From Porticoccaceae bacterium (GTDB lineage Bacteria > Pseudomonadota > Gammaproteobacteria > Pseudomonadales > Porticoccaceae), in the NCBI GenBank assembly GCA_028822155.1, contig JAPKEJ010000017.1, positions 1-42,268 on the forward strand: DNA of 42,268 bases, written 5' to 3'. The notes beneath the pieces are model-generated. The model searched no databases. It saw nothing but the letters and a program-made list of their open reading frames with translations, and was not told where the DNA came from. This document shows, one piece after another, positions 32,224 to 42,214 of the stretch (position 1 is the first letter of the stretch; each line of letters opens with the position of its first letter). A program made the translations under genes and the position numbers.

Positions 32224-35055
32224 TTAGGAACATTTCTGGAAACGTTTCAGTAACTGATGGTAGATCTTAGTCGGCACCGGCCCAACTGCGATCCACTCGA
32301 GTGTTAGATCTTGAATATTGACGCCACTAGCCGACGTGTTCTGGCCAAAACCCTGTTGTAGACGAGAGACCTGGTACTGCATACGCAGCTCTTTGTCCTC
32401 TGCAGGGGTGTCTCGGTTAGTGAGGATCTCTGCTCGAATACACAGCGTTTTGAGTGTTTTCTCATATTCGCGCTGTTGTTGTGCGTCTACTGCAGAGCTA
32501 AGCGCATTTTTTCCCTCAAGGACCGCTAGGCCATTTTTGGGCCACTGCGTAACGCTATCCATAAAGTCCTTGACCTGTTGTTGCAGGTCTTCTTTTTCTT
32601 GGTCTTTCTTAGCTAATTGGGACAAGCGAATTTTATCGGCCGCCTCCAACAAATTCACCCATACCTGAGCTTTATCAACCTTTAGCTGCTGTACCACAGC
32701 CGCATCAAACTGTTTGATTGCATTGTAAAACTTTTCATTTAGGGCGCTTACGGCGGTTTTAGGCAAGTTACCGACCATCCGAAATTCTTTCTGACACTCA
32801 ATGACTCGGGTACGGACATCGAGCAATGCTTGACCGGTTAACTTAGCTGAATTTTCAAGTTCTACTAGCAGAACCTGAGCTTGGGCCTTGTGCTGCTGAA
32901 GCTCGACTTTAAATTCTTTCGCTTGCTGTTGGCGTTTTTCAAAAATAGCATCGCATCCAACTCTGAATGCTTGCCATAATTTTTGATCTTCTTTATGCGA
33001 TGCACGGCCGCTCTTTTTCCACTGTGCCTGAAGGCCTTTAACTTTTTCTATTGCATTCCGGTTATCGGGCTGGTCAAGCAACTCAGTTACCTGTTTGATT
33101 AATTCTTGCTTTGCCTGAGAATTTTTCTGCTGCTGTTGGCTGAGTTTGCTTCGCATAGCGTCTAGCATGCGATCGAAATTTCGCTGCACTGACTTATTCG
33201 CCTTACGGTCTGTAGGGGCATAAGTCTGCCATTCTCTAATCGCAGTCCCTATTAACTTCTCAAAGAAATTCCAGTCTATACTTTCAGAGGCTTCATCTTC
33301 CCAATTTAGGGCGTCAAAGTACTCGGTTAGCTGAGTAACCAGGTTGCGACGTTTATCCAGATTAGCGCGTCGAATCTCAGACTGTGCGGCAAAGTATTCT
33401 TTGCAGGGTTGGTAGGCTTGCTCAGCGAGTTTGTGAAAAGACTCCCATTGATCTTGGTCCTGGGTGCCTTTACTCAATGCTTTCCACTCATCTTGCAGAC
33501 GTTGAATTTTGGTGGCTAGCGCTTCTGGATTTTCCTCACTCGCAGTTAATGCTCGCATGTCATCAATCAGCTGTTGTTGCTTTGGTTCCACTGCATAGTT
33601 TTTCCAGTCGAGCAATTTCTCTAGTGTCTCGTCTAATTGTTCAAGTTGGGTAGTCACCGAGGCTGGTATTGTCGTAAGTTCCAGCAAATTTTTGTCCAAA
33701 GAACGCCTGATACCTGCCGCTTGACGTGACTCGCCAGCTTTTAGGACACTATTCGCCTTGCCAATCAATGCATTTATGTGGCGCAACTGGTTAGTGACAG
33801 CCTGTTTTTGGTCGGCCCAGTACTTTTCTTTGGTGGCCATTAAGACTTTGGCATCTTTGACCGCTTGGGGAACCATCGTCGCTGGCAGTAATTTAACCGA
33901 TTGCAGTCTTGCCTTTAGTTCGCCATACAAACGTTCATGTTGAGGTGGTTTATTTTCCCTCGACACTTCGTCTTCGCTAGTCTGGGGCTTTATTAGCAAT
34001 GCTGCATGCGCGGTCAGACTTCCATGTTTAGCAAGTTGCTGTAGTTGAAATGCAATACTTTCGTTTAACTGGGAGAATGCCTGTTCATTGTCTGGACTAG
34101 CCGGTACCAATTTAAGAGCGTCACTGTGCCGTTGTTGGCAATCGGTAATCGCCAATTTAATAGCATTACACTGCTCCTTGGTCCCATCAATTTCATAAAG
34201 CTGGGTTAAACAGAGAGAGAGTTCAGCAATAATGTCGTGTAGGGTTTTGGCGGCTGAGTCTACTGACGCTTCTCGCGCGGCCTGGTCGGCACGCTGTTTG
34301 GTATCAGCTTCAATAGTTTTCTGGCAATCTAAAATAGCTTGCTGAACTCTTAATTTAATGCCCTTATTAGTTTGGGATTCCAACAACTGCCACTGATCGG
34401 TTAAACGATTTACTTTGCCAGTATATTGCTTATCAAATGCTCTTTTACTGTGGATTTCCATTTTCTCACAAAGGGCTTCAATCTCAGCTTGGGTATTCTC
34501 GGCTTGTTTTTCTTTTTCGCGAAACGCGTCGCACTTTTCTTTGACAATGTTGTAGACCAACTTGTCTTTACCCTTGGTGTCTTTTAATAGTTGCTTGAGC
34601 TTTTCATGATCATCAATTCTAGCTACGGCTAACTCTCGAAGACGGGCAGAAACGCCCTCAACGGCAATTTTATAGAAAAAGTCAGCATCAGTACTTAGAT
34701 TTAACAGCTGTGGTAATAATTCTGTTCGTTCACAGAAGCCTACTACCGAGAACTGCGCCATGATCTCCATGCCATCAGTAGTTAACTGTTTCAAGTTAAT
34801 AATGTCGCTATCAATGAGTTCGGCAATGCGCTGTCGAGCTTGCTGTTGCAGGATTGGAACCGCACAGGTTAGGGCGAGATCGCTTAGTGAGGCGCCATAA
34901 TTAAGACGGGTAATCGCGGCGGCCCGCAAAATATCAGACTCTTCGCTGGTGGCGATAACAGTTAAAGCGTCCATCGACAATTGGTCTAGTTCAGACACTT
35001 GTTCTTCGATAGTTTTGGGATTTATCTTGTTGAGTAATCGGGATATTATGGCCAT
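32224..35055 (-). CDS. Large DUF349 repeat protein
   Basis: Cytoplasmic protein of 943 residues, rich in Gln, Lys, Glu and Ala and predicted largely helical or coiled coil from composition. Several DUF349-like units are visible, with the recurring pattern of LQxxWKxLGxx / WxxFxxxCDxxF (for example LQDEWKALSKGTQDQDQWESF and LQAQWKKSGRASHKEDQKLW, then FRVGCDAIFEKR). The N terminus (about 1-170) looks like short helical repeats. Such proteins are common in gammaproteobacteria without an agreed function. It is a single-gene unit, divergent from the serine hydrolase at 35352. Confidence 0.85.
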   Translation of the reverse strand: MAIISRLLNKINPKTIEEQVSELDQLSMDALTVIATSEESDILRAAAITRLNYGASLSDLALTCAVPILQQQARQRIAELIDSDIINLKQLTTDGMEIMAQFSVVGFCERTELLPQLLNLSTDADFFYKIAVEGVSARLRELAVARIDDHEKLKQLLKDTKGKDKLVYNIVKEKCDAFREKEKQAENTQAEIEALCEKMEIHSKRAFDKQYTGKVNRLTDQWQLLESQTNKGIKLRVQQAILDCQKTIEADTKQRADQAAREASVDSAAKTLHDIIAELSLCLTQLYEIDGTKEQCNAIKLAITDCQQRHSDALKLVPASPDNEQAFSQLNESIAFQLQQLAKHGSLTAHAALLIKPQTSEDEVSRENKPPQHERLYGELKARLQSVKLLPATMVPQAVKDAKVLMATKEKYWADQKQAVTNQLRHINALIGKANSVLKAGESRQAAGIRRSLDKNLLELTTIPASVTTQLEQLDETLEKLLDWKNYAVEPKQQQLIDDMRALTASEENPEALATKIQRLQDEWKALSKGTQDQDQWESFHKLAEQAYQPCKEYFAAQSEIRRANLDKRRNLVTQLTEYFDALNWEDEASESIDWNFFEKLIGTAIREWQTYAPTDRKANKSVQRNFDRMLDAMRSKLSQQQQKNSQAKQELIKQVTELLDQPDNRNAIEKVKGLQAQWKKSGRASHKEDQKLWQAFRVGCDAIFEKRQQQAKEFKVELQQHKAQAQVLLVELENSAKLTGQALLDVRTRVIECQKEFRMVGNLPKTAVSALNEKFYNAIKQFDAAVVQQLKVDKAQVWVNLLEAADKIRLSQLAKKDQEKEDLQQQVKDFMDSVTQWPKNGLAVLEGKNALSSAVDAQQQREYEKTLKTLCIRAEILTNRDTPAEDKELRMQYQVSRLQQGFGQNTSASGVNIQDLTLEWIAVGPVPTKIYHQLLKRFQKCS

Positions 35056-35351
35056 ACAGTTTTCCTTGAGCTGTTACCAAGGCTATTACACTCAACTAGA
35101 TATCGCTAAATTGCCGTTGATTAGTAGCCTGGAAATATTACAGAGCCGATAATTTGGCTCTCACATTGAGTTTTCGTTTTGCAACTCGATTTATTAAAGT
35201 ACCTGTGATCTTACACTCAAAAACGTCGAGACGAAATAATTCAATGATTTTCAGATTTGGCGGTTCAAAAACACAGCAATTTTGGGGCTTAGCCATAGAG
35301 AAGATGCTATTCTTCACGAAAAGTTTTAGATGGACTAAGGGGTAGAGATTA
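35056..35351. other. Divergent intergenic region, no gene seen
   Basis: A 296-bp spacer between the DUF349 gene (minus) and the serine hydrolase gene (plus). It must hold both promoters, but I see no convincing operator, RNA gene or protein. Short open frames on both strands here have no family features. Confidence 0.5.
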
Positions 35352-36668
35352 ATGAAGATCATTTTCCTAGGTTGGTTTTTAGTAACATACCTACTTGCGA
35401 CAGGATCAGTTGTTGTTGCAAGTGAGGAAGCCGAACCTGGCGCGATGCAGGGAATTCCGCCAACGCGCGAAACTCAGGCCACCATGAAAAATTACCGAGA
35501 GCACCCTTTCTCTCAGTGGACCTTTCGTAATGCTGGTGGACCGTTGAACGTAGTGATGATTCCTCGTGAGGGCGCCATCAGGGAATTACCCGGGCCAACC
35601 CAGCCTGAGTTGGCTGAGTACAGTGTGAGTGATGTTGCCGGCAAGACCATGGGCTTTCAAGCGCTGTTTGCGGCTAACCATGCCGATGGTGTCGTGGTGG
35701 TTCGGGGTGATGAATTGCTTTATGAACATTACTTTCACCAATTCAATGCTCATGCTCAGCATATCTGGTTTTCAATGAGCAAGTCGTTGGCTAGTTCTGC
35801 CTTGGGCTTGCTAGTGGCAGAAGGTAAGGTCGACCTTCTAGCCTCTCCCGTCAAATATATCCCTGAACTTAAAGGCAGTGGTTTTGAGCGAGTGACGGTG
35901 CAGCATGTCTTAGATATGGCCAGTTCGGTCGATTTTCACGAAACTTACACTAATGTCGACTCTGATTTTGCCATCCACTATGCACCGGCACTTAATTTAG
36001 GTTGGCTGGAGGGAGCAGCAGACGTGCAGCCAGAAGATGCACAAATATATGGTGTCCATGACTTTTTGGGTAAGTTTATAAAGCCTGACCTCAAGCGCCA
36101 ACCAGGAGATAACTTTGATTATAATTCGAGCAACGCTGACGTTGTGGGGTGGATTATTGCTCGCGTTAGTGGTCAGCCATTTCAAGATTTTATTCAGCAA
36201 AATATCTGGTCTAAACTAGGGGCAGAGCACGACGCTTATATCGCAGTTGATAGGGCTTATATGCCGGCGGTTACTGGGGGCATGAATAGTACCACTCGAG
36301 ATGCGGCGCGCTTTGGCATGATGATTAGAGACCGTGGAAAATACAACGGTGAGCAAATAATACCCCAAGCATGGGTCGATGCTAATGTAGTGATTACCGA
36401 CCGTTTGCGATCCAACATGAAGGCAAATACAAAGTACAGCGACGACCCTTGGCGTGCCTATCACAACATGTGGTGGGTGCTGGACGAAACCATCGGCGAA
36501 TATTGTGCTGTGGGTATTCATGGGCAAGTAATTTATATTAATCGCAAAGCCGATACCGTGATGGCGTGGTTCTCAAGTCAGCCGGGCGCCTCAGCGGCTA
36601 GAGATCCCAATTTTCAATCTAAACTAAAAGCCGCCAGAATTTTGGCAGCTCATTTAGCAGAGCAATAA
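35352..36668 (+). CDS. Exported serine hydrolase, class-C beta-lactamase-like
   Basis: Periplasmic class-C-type serine hydrolase of 438 residues. The signal peptide ends near VVVAS. The active-site motif SMSK (S141, K144) and tyrosine motif YNS (Y257, S259) are present, with HGQVIY near the C terminus in the place of the third motif. It is not a close copy of the serine hydrolase at 22096, which has a long extra N-terminal region. AAGGGG lies about 10 bp before the ATG. It starts a rightward set with the DUF2891 gene only 4 bp away. It could be an esterase, amidase or peptidase. Confidence 0.88.
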   Translation: MKIIFLGWFLVTYLLATGSVVVASEEAEPGAMQGIPPTRETQATMKNYREHPFSQWTFRNAGGPLNVVMIPREGAIRELPGPTQPELAEYSVSDVAGKTMGFQALFAANHADGVVVVRGDELLYEHYFHQFNAHAQHIWFSMSKSLASSALGLLVAEGKVDLLASPVKYIPELKGSGFERVTVQHVLDMASSVDFHETYTNVDSDFAIHYAPALNLGWLEGAADVQPEDAQIYGVHDFLGKFIKPDLKRQPGDNFDYNSSNADVVGWIIARVSGQPFQDFIQQNIWSKLGAEHDAYIAVDRAYMPAVTGGMNSTTRDAARFGMMIRDRGKYNGEQIIPQAWVDANVVITDRLRSNMKANTKYSDDPWRAYHNMWWVLDETIGEYCAVGIHGQVIYINRKADTVMAWFSSQPGASAARDPNFQSKLKAARILAAHLAEQ

Positions 36669-36672
36669 CCTA

Positions 36673-37764
36673 ATGAAAAATCGTCTATGGGCTCATTTTT
36701 TATCAACCGCTATCTTAGTGGTTGCTGGATTTTTCTTAAGCGTCAGCATCATGGCAGCAGATCGTGAAACGGGCCGCACAGATCTGTCTGTCGAGCAAGC
36801 AGCCAACCTAATGCAATTACCGTTGTCCTGTGCTGAGACTGAATACCCCAATAAGTTGAGTCAAACATTGCGAGGTGCTGAAGATCTTGCATCACCAATA
36901 GAATTACACCCTGCTTTTTATGGATGTTTTGACTGGCATTCAGCGGTGCATGGCCATTGGTCAATGGTACGTCTTTTAAAGGCATTTCCAAACGTGGCCG
37001 GGGCTAATCAAGCAAGGAAGATTTTACAACGCCATATAACCCCGGCAAATGTCGCTAAAGATATCGATTACCTGAGAGCCAATACCTCATGGGAGCGCCC
37101 TTACGGTTGGACTTGGTTGTTAAAGTTGATGCATGAACTGCAGGGTTGGAATGACCCTATGGCCGGGCCATTAATCTCAGCACTAAAGCCTCTAGCGGAA
37201 GAACTGTCGAAGATGTATATTGCTCACTTACCAAAGTTGGCGTATCCCATTAGAGTTGGCGAGCATGCTAATACCGCATTTGGTCTGACTTTTGCGTGGG
37301 ATTACGCGGTGTTATTTGAAGACGCTCCTTTGCAAGCGGCGATAAAGCAACGAGCCCAAGATTTTTATTTAAAAGATCGGAATTGCCCTATTAGCTGGGA
37401 GCCCAGTGGCTATGATTTTCTATCTCCCTGTTTAGAAGAGGTGGACTTGATGCGGCGAGTGCTCCCTGAAGACAAGTTTGTCGTTTGGCTAAATGACTTT
37501 TTGCCCGAGTTAATGTCGCCGAGTTTTGACTTGCCTGTAGGGCAGGTGTTTGATCGAACCGATGGTAAACTAGTCCACTTAGATGGTCTTAACTTTAGCC
37601 GGGCCTGGGTGTTCTATGAATTGGCAGAACAGTACCCTCAGTTTGGGCACCTCAAAAAGCTAGCAGATCGGCATGTTGAGTATTCCTTGCCTAATTTAGT
37701 CGGCGACAGTTACGAGGGCGGTCATTGGTTGGGATCCTTTGCTATTAATGCTTTATTGCCTTAA
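36673..37764 (+). CDS. DUF2891 family exported protein
   Basis: Protein of 363 residues with an N-terminal signal peptide (hydrophobic about 8-29, ending SIMAAD). Conserved DUF2891 features are HPAFYGCFDWHSAVHGHW near residue 80, RVGEHANTAFGL in the middle, and GGHWLGSFA at the C terminus. The Trp/His-rich pattern is reminiscent of an alpha/alpha toroid enzyme, but no activity is established. It lies 4 bp after the serine hydrolase, so the two are probably co-transcribed. Confidence 0.82.
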   Translation: MKNRLWAHFLSTAILVVAGFFLSVSIMAADRETGRTDLSVEQAANLMQLPLSCAETEYPNKLSQTLRGAEDLASPIELHPAFYGCFDWHSAVHGHWSMVRLLKAFPNVAGANQARKILQRHITPANVAKDIDYLRANTSWERPYGWTWLLKLMHELQGWNDPMAGPLISALKPLAEELSKMYIAHLPKLAYPIRVGEHANTAFGLTFAWDYAVLFEDAPLQAAIKQRAQDFYLKDRNCPISWEPSGYDFLSPCLEEVDLMRRVLPEDKFVVWLNDFLPELMSPSFDLPVGQVFDRTDGKLVHLDGLNFSRAWVFYELAEQYPQFGHLKKLADRHVEYSLPNLVGDSYEGGHWLGSFAINALLP

Positions 37765-37807
37765 ATTGTCGCTCATTAACGTTGTTTAAAGGTTAGAAGA
37801 GGTTGTT

Positions 37808-39058
37808 ATGAATTTTGTACCTTACGCAGTACCGTTTTTTATGCTGCTAATACTGGTTGAATTGGCTTGGGGTTTGCTCAAAGGCAATAACACCTATCGT
37901 ATTAATGACAGTTTAAACAGCATGAGCATTGGCATGTTGAGCGTTGTAACCAAGTTTGTATTTTTAAATATTGGATTATTGGTATTTTCAAATATTGGTC
38001 AAAATTATGCCATTTGGTCTTTTGATATGGCGTCTACTGGTCACTGGTTATTAGGACTTGTGCTCTACGATTTCCTCTATTATTGGTATCACCGAATCAG
38101 TCACGAGCGGCAATTTTTTTGGGGCTCTCACGTGGTTCATCACCAGAGCGAAGAGTATAATTTAAGTACTGCATTGCGCCAGACTAGCACAAGCTTTTTA
38201 ACCACCTGGGTCTTCTATATTCCCTGTTTCTTTTTAGGCATGCCAATATATATGTATGTCAGTATTGCGACTGCCCAGTTGATTTATCAGTTTTGGGTAC
38301 ATACACAGCACATTGGTAAGTTAGGGTTTTTTGAATGGTTTTTTGTGTCGCCGTCCAACCATCGTGTTCACCATGCGCAGAATCCTGAGTATATCGATAA
38401 AAATTATGGTGGCTTGTTGATTATCTGGGATCGGCTATTTGGTACATTCAAAGAAGAAGATGAAGAGCTGGAACCTATCTATGGTATTCGGGTACCTCTA
38501 AAAAGCTGGAATCCGTTGTGGGCAAATTTACATATATTTGTGAATATGGCGCGGGATGCTTGGCGTACTAATAATTGGAAGGATAAATTCCGGGTGATTT
38601 GGTCTCCAACTGGCTGGCGTCCTGCGGATGTAGCGCAGCGTTATCCGGTCTACAAATCTGATTTAAGCCGCTTCGAAAAATATGATCCTAAGCTCAGTAT
38701 ATGGGCTAAGTATGCAGTAATAGGACAATATGTTTTGTTGAGTCTTTTCCATTTTTGGAGCGTGGAACAAGAGGCAATGCTCCCTTATGAGTTATTGTTC
38801 GCTGTAGTCATTGCCCAGCTTCTTACCGTAATGGTCATTGGTGCCTTACTAGATGGAAAGTCCTTAGTTAGAGGGTTGGAGTTATCTCGATTAGTTGTAA
38901 TGACAGGAATCCTTGTCAGTGCTTACACTACAAATCTCTTTAGTATGGAATGGCTTTATTACGGTATTGTCTATCTTGTTGTTAGCGCGAGTTTAATGTG
39001 GGTGTGTATTAAGCGAGAGTGGAGTAATGAGCTAGTTTCCAGCTCTAATCCAGCCTAA
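37808..39058 (+). CDS. Membrane di-iron fatty acid hydroxylase / sterol desaturase family, AGMO-like
   Basis: Integral-membrane non-heme di-iron oxygenase of 416 residues. The histidine clusters are HRISH (H95, H99), HVVHH (H108, H111, H112), HTQH (H165, H168) and HRVHH (H185, H188, H189). C-terminal hydrophobic segments continue past about residue 300. That extended layout resembles bacterial relatives of alkylglycerol monooxygenase more than the short sterol desaturases. It probably hydroxylates or cleaves a lipid; the substrate is unknown. AGAGG precedes the ATG. Confidence 0.87.
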   Translation: MNFVPYAVPFFMLLILVELAWGLLKGNNTYRINDSLNSMSIGMLSVVTKFVFLNIGLLVFSNIGQNYAIWSFDMASTGHWLLGLVLYDFLYYWYHRISHERQFFWGSHVVHHQSEEYNLSTALRQTSTSFLTTWVFYIPCFFLGMPIYMYVSIATAQLIYQFWVHTQHIGKLGFFEWFFVSPSNHRVHHAQNPEYIDKNYGGLLIIWDRLFGTFKEEDEELEPIYGIRVPLKSWNPLWANLHIFVNMARDAWRTNNWKDKFRVIWSPTGWRPADVAQRYPVYKSDLSRFEKYDPKLSIWAKYAVIGQYVLLSLFHFWSVEQEAMLPYELLFAVVIAQLLTVMVIGALLDGKSLVRGLELSRLVVMTGILVSAYTTNLFSMEWLYYGIVYLVVSASLMWVCIKREWSNELVSSSNPA

Positions 39059-39089
39059 AAAAATTAATTAATTATCATGGACTAAACCT

Positions 39090-40892
39090 GTGAAAAAAAG
39101 CCTGAAGGGTTCTGCCCAGTCTGTTGTAGCGCCACTTGCCGCGGCTGTGGTTAGTGTTGACGTTGAACTGGGTCAGGCGGTCACAGTAAATCAGATAATC
39201 GCTACCTTAGAATCAATGAAAATGCAGACGGCACTGGTTGCGCCTGTTTCGGGGGTGATTTTGGAAATCGGGGTGGACATGGGGCAGACCGTTCAGATCG
39301 GACATGTGGTTTGTAAGATTGCCGAGTTAGAGGCGTCTCCCGAAGAAGAAAAAGCACCAACCGATCAACAGCCACAATCTGAAGGCCCCCTTGAAAAACT
39401 TAATCAACAGCTAAATTACAGCCTAGATAGTGGCCGCCAAGCGGCGGTGGATAAAAGACATGTTAAAGGCTACCGAACTGCCCGAGAGAATCTGGCTCAG
39501 CTATGTGATGGAGACTCTTTCGTTGAATATGGCCAGCTTGCCGTGGCGGCTCAACGCGACAGGATTAGTGGCGAGAATTTAAAAACCCAAACTGCCGCCG
39601 ACGGTGTGATCACTGGGTTGGCGACTATTAACAGCAAACAATTTGGCAGTGCGGCTACACAGGTCGCGGTTATCGTCAACGATTACACAGTATTGGCGGG
39701 CACTCAGGGCTATTTTCATCATCGTAAAATTGACCGTATGTTGGCTCAGGCAAAACAATCTTTTCTTCCGGTGGTTATGTATACCGAGGGCGGCGGCGGA
39801 CGACCTGGCGATACCGATGTCAAAACTCAAATTGCCGGTTTAGACGTACCTACCTTTGCTAGTTGGGCCGGCCTAAGTGGTCAGGTGCCGATGATAGCGG
39901 TTAATAATGGTTATTGTTTTGCCGGTAATGCCGCTTTATTTGGTTGCGCAGATATCCGTATTGCAACTAAGACGTCTTGGATAGGCATGGCTGGGCCAGC
40001 CATGATTGAAGGTGGTGGTCTGGGTAGTTTTGCACCGACAGACATCGGGCCCATCGACGTGCAGTCAGAAAATGGTGTAGTAGATTTGGTCGCCGATGAC
40101 GAGGCTCATGCGACGCAACTAACCCAACAATGTTTGGGTTACTTTCAGGGTGCCAATGACGACTGGCAGTGTGCCGACCAGACAGAGCTACGAGAGATGA
40201 TGCCGGTAGATAGGCGTTATGTTTACGATGTGCGATTGGTTATTAATCACCTTGTTGACACCAATAGTTTTCTTGAGCTCAGTCAGGCCTATGGTTGCGG
40301 GGTTGTGACTGGCTTTGCTCGCCTTGAGGGCAGGGGTGTGGGGTTAATTGCCAATGACTGCCGAGTGCTGGGCGGCGCGATAGATGCTGAAGCTGCCGAG
40401 AAAACGGCTAGGTTTATAACTCTATGTGATAATTTCGATATTCCCATTCTTTCGCTGTGCGATAGCCCGGGTTTTATGGTTGGCCCAGACAGTGAACAAC
40501 AGGCAGCAGTGCGGCGTATGGCCCAGCTATTTATCGCCGGTGCAAAACTTAACACGTCACTAGTAACCATCTTTTTACGAAAGGGTTATGGCCTAGGTGC
40601 CATGGCTATGGCTGGGGGTAGTTTTCACAAACCTATTTATAGTGCCGCATGGCCCAGTGGTGAGTTCGGTGGTATGGGTCTTGAGGGTGCAGTGCGTTTG
40701 GGCTTTAAAAAAGAGCTGGCGGCAGTGGCAGATAACGCTGAGCGAGAGGCGCTATTTACTGAGTTAGTGGACAAGATGTATGAGCGCGGTAAGGCGACAG
40801 AAGCTGCCGCTCATTTAGAAATTGACGCGGTGATTGATCCCGCCGATACTCGAAATGTCATTGTTAAGGCTTTTAATAGCCGAACTGGCTGA
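39090..40892 (+). CDS. Biotinyl domain-carboxyltransferase fusion (acyl-CoA carboxylase subunit)
   Basis: 600-residue fusion. Residues about 7-78 form a biotinyl carrier domain with the biotinylation motif ESMKM (K44). After an acidic/proline linker (about 80-105), residues about 110-600 form a complete two-half carboxyltransferase of the propionyl/methylcrotonyl-CoA carboxylase beta type. It includes EGGGGRPGDTD, DSPGFMVGPDSEQQ and KGYGLGAMAMAGG. The start is GTG 39090. A biotin carboxylase subunit is needed and none is encoded in the window. The acyl-CoA substrate is not clear. Confidence 0.85.
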   Translation: MKKSLKGSAQSVVAPLAAAVVSVDVELGQAVTVNQIIATLESMKMQTALVAPVSGVILEIGVDMGQTVQIGHVVCKIAELEASPEEEKAPTDQQPQSEGPLEKLNQQLNYSLDSGRQAAVDKRHVKGYRTARENLAQLCDGDSFVEYGQLAVAAQRDRISGENLKTQTAADGVITGLATINSKQFGSAATQVAVIVNDYTVLAGTQGYFHHRKIDRMLAQAKQSFLPVVMYTEGGGGRPGDTDVKTQIAGLDVPTFASWAGLSGQVPMIAVNNGYCFAGNAALFGCADIRIATKTSWIGMAGPAMIEGGGLGSFAPTDIGPIDVQSENGVVDLVADDEAHATQLTQQCLGYFQGANDDWQCADQTELREMMPVDRRYVYDVRLVINHLVDTNSFLELSQAYGCGVVTGFARLEGRGVGLIANDCRVLGGAIDAEAAEKTARFITLCDNFDIPILSLCDSPGFMVGPDSEQQAAVRRMAQLFIAGAKLNTSLVTIFLRKGYGLGAMAMAGGSFHKPIYSAAWPSGEFGGMGLEGAVRLGFKKELAAVADNAEREALFTELVDKMYERGKATEAAAHLEIDAVIDPADTRNVIVKAFNSRTG

Positions 40893-40923
40893 CATTTGGG
40901 GTCAATAAAACTGAGGTAATGTA

Positions 40924-42138
40924 ATGAGCGAAACCAATGCGCAAAGCATGGGCCTAAAAAACCCTTTTGATAGCTGGAAGTCCATAACGATCAGCTTATA
41001 CATGACGCTGATTGGTTATGGTGTATTGGTGGGTATTCCGGTGATCAGTACCGCATGGGTGACTTTGTTGGGGTTCTCTGAAATTGAGGTTGGGCGTGTT
41101 GCGGGTGCTGATCTGGGTGGCTTGTCACTGGGGGCCGTTTTAACTGCACTGTTAATCGCTAAGGTCAATCGACGCTGGTTAGTTATCATAGGGCTATCGA
41201 TTGCTGTGATTGCTAACCTGCTGTGCATCACCATTGTCGATTATAGTCAGGTGTTGTGGCTTCGTTTATTGGCAGGGGTGGGTAGTGGTATATATGTTGC
41301 TGTGGCCGTCTCCTCTTTAGGCGCCAGTTCTAAACCGGCTCGAGCCTTTAATGCGATGTTATTTGCCTTTGCATTTTCTCAAGCATTAGAAATGCATTTT
41401 TTGCCGTTACTACCGATGGCGGGCATCTATACCTTATTTATTGTTTGTTTCTTGCTGACAATACCCTTTATACGCTGGGTTCCGGCCTATGCTGAAGCTG
41501 ACGATGTTCAGTCAGAGCGCCTTTCGCAAGATCTCTCGGCTAACAGCTTGTCGCAGCAACACATTCCTGCGTACGTCCCTTGGTTATGTTTGTTCGCAAT
41601 AGTCGTTGCCTATATCAATATAGGTGCCTACTGGACCTATATTGAGCTTGCTGCGCTGGCGGACAATGCGACGCCAGAGGTGGTAGGTCAGGTACTAACC
41701 TGGGCATCATTTTGTAGCCTGATAGGCTGCGCATTTGCCACAATACTCAGTAATCGCTATGGCTTGCTAAGACCCTTGTTGGTTACCCTATTAACGGTTT
41801 CTGTGATCGTTGGCATGTTGGCTAATGGTATTACTAACACAACCTTCTTTATCAGCGTCTTTGCTTTTAACTTTTTATGGATTTTTAATGATGTTTATCA
41901 GATGTCGATCATTGCCAATGTCGATAAATCTGGCCGCTTTGCGGCATTGATGCCCGCTGCGCAGGGGCTTGGTCAAATTATCGGGCCTAATATGGCGGCC
42001 TCAATACTCGCCTTAAATTTAGGTTACTCAGGCGTATTTGTGATGTGCGCGGCTGCGGCCTTCACCGCCATGTTGATTTATGGCTTTATGTACCTTCGAC
42101 TTAAAAAAACTATACCTGCGCTTGCCTATGCTACTTAG
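40924..42138 (+). CDS. MFS transporter, YbfB/YjiJ-like
   Basis: Inner-membrane major facilitator of 404 residues with about twelve hydrophobic segments. Features such as GADLGGLSLGA, GVGSGIYVAVAVSSLGA and LMPAAQGLGQIIGPNMAA resemble the YbfB/YjiJ-type group. It starts 31 bp after the carboxyltransferase gene, with TGAGGT before the ATG, and may be co-transcribed. The substrate is unknown; an organic acid or acyl precursor for the carboxylase is a guess. Confidence 0.83.
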   Translation: MSETNAQSMGLKNPFDSWKSITISLYMTLIGYGVLVGIPVISTAWVTLLGFSEIEVGRVAGADLGGLSLGAVLTALLIAKVNRRWLVIIGLSIAVIANLLCITIVDYSQVLWLRLLAGVGSGIYVAVAVSSLGASSKPARAFNAMLFAFAFSQALEMHFLPLLPMAGIYTLFIVCFLLTIPFIRWVPAYAEADDVQSERLSQDLSANSLSQQHIPAYVPWLCLFAIVVAYINIGAYWTYIELAALADNATPEVVGQVLTWASFCSLIGCAFATILSNRYGLLRPLLVTLLTVSVIVGMLANGITNTTFFISVFAFNFLWIFNDVYQMSIIANVDKSGRFAALMPAAQGLGQIIGPNMAASILALNLGYSGVFVMCAAAAFTAMLIYGFMYLRLKKTIPALAYAT

Positions 42139-42214
42139 GTAAACAGATCCAGGTTTTCACCATCTATTGGGAAAATGGTAAGGCAAGTTGAGGTTTTTGA
42201 ATTGCTTTATTAAT

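Noticed and set aside
35138..35362. Small open frames on both strands between the DUF349 and serine hydrolase genes
   Set aside because: They mirror each other on opposite strands, lack ribosome binding sites and have no recognisable motifs.
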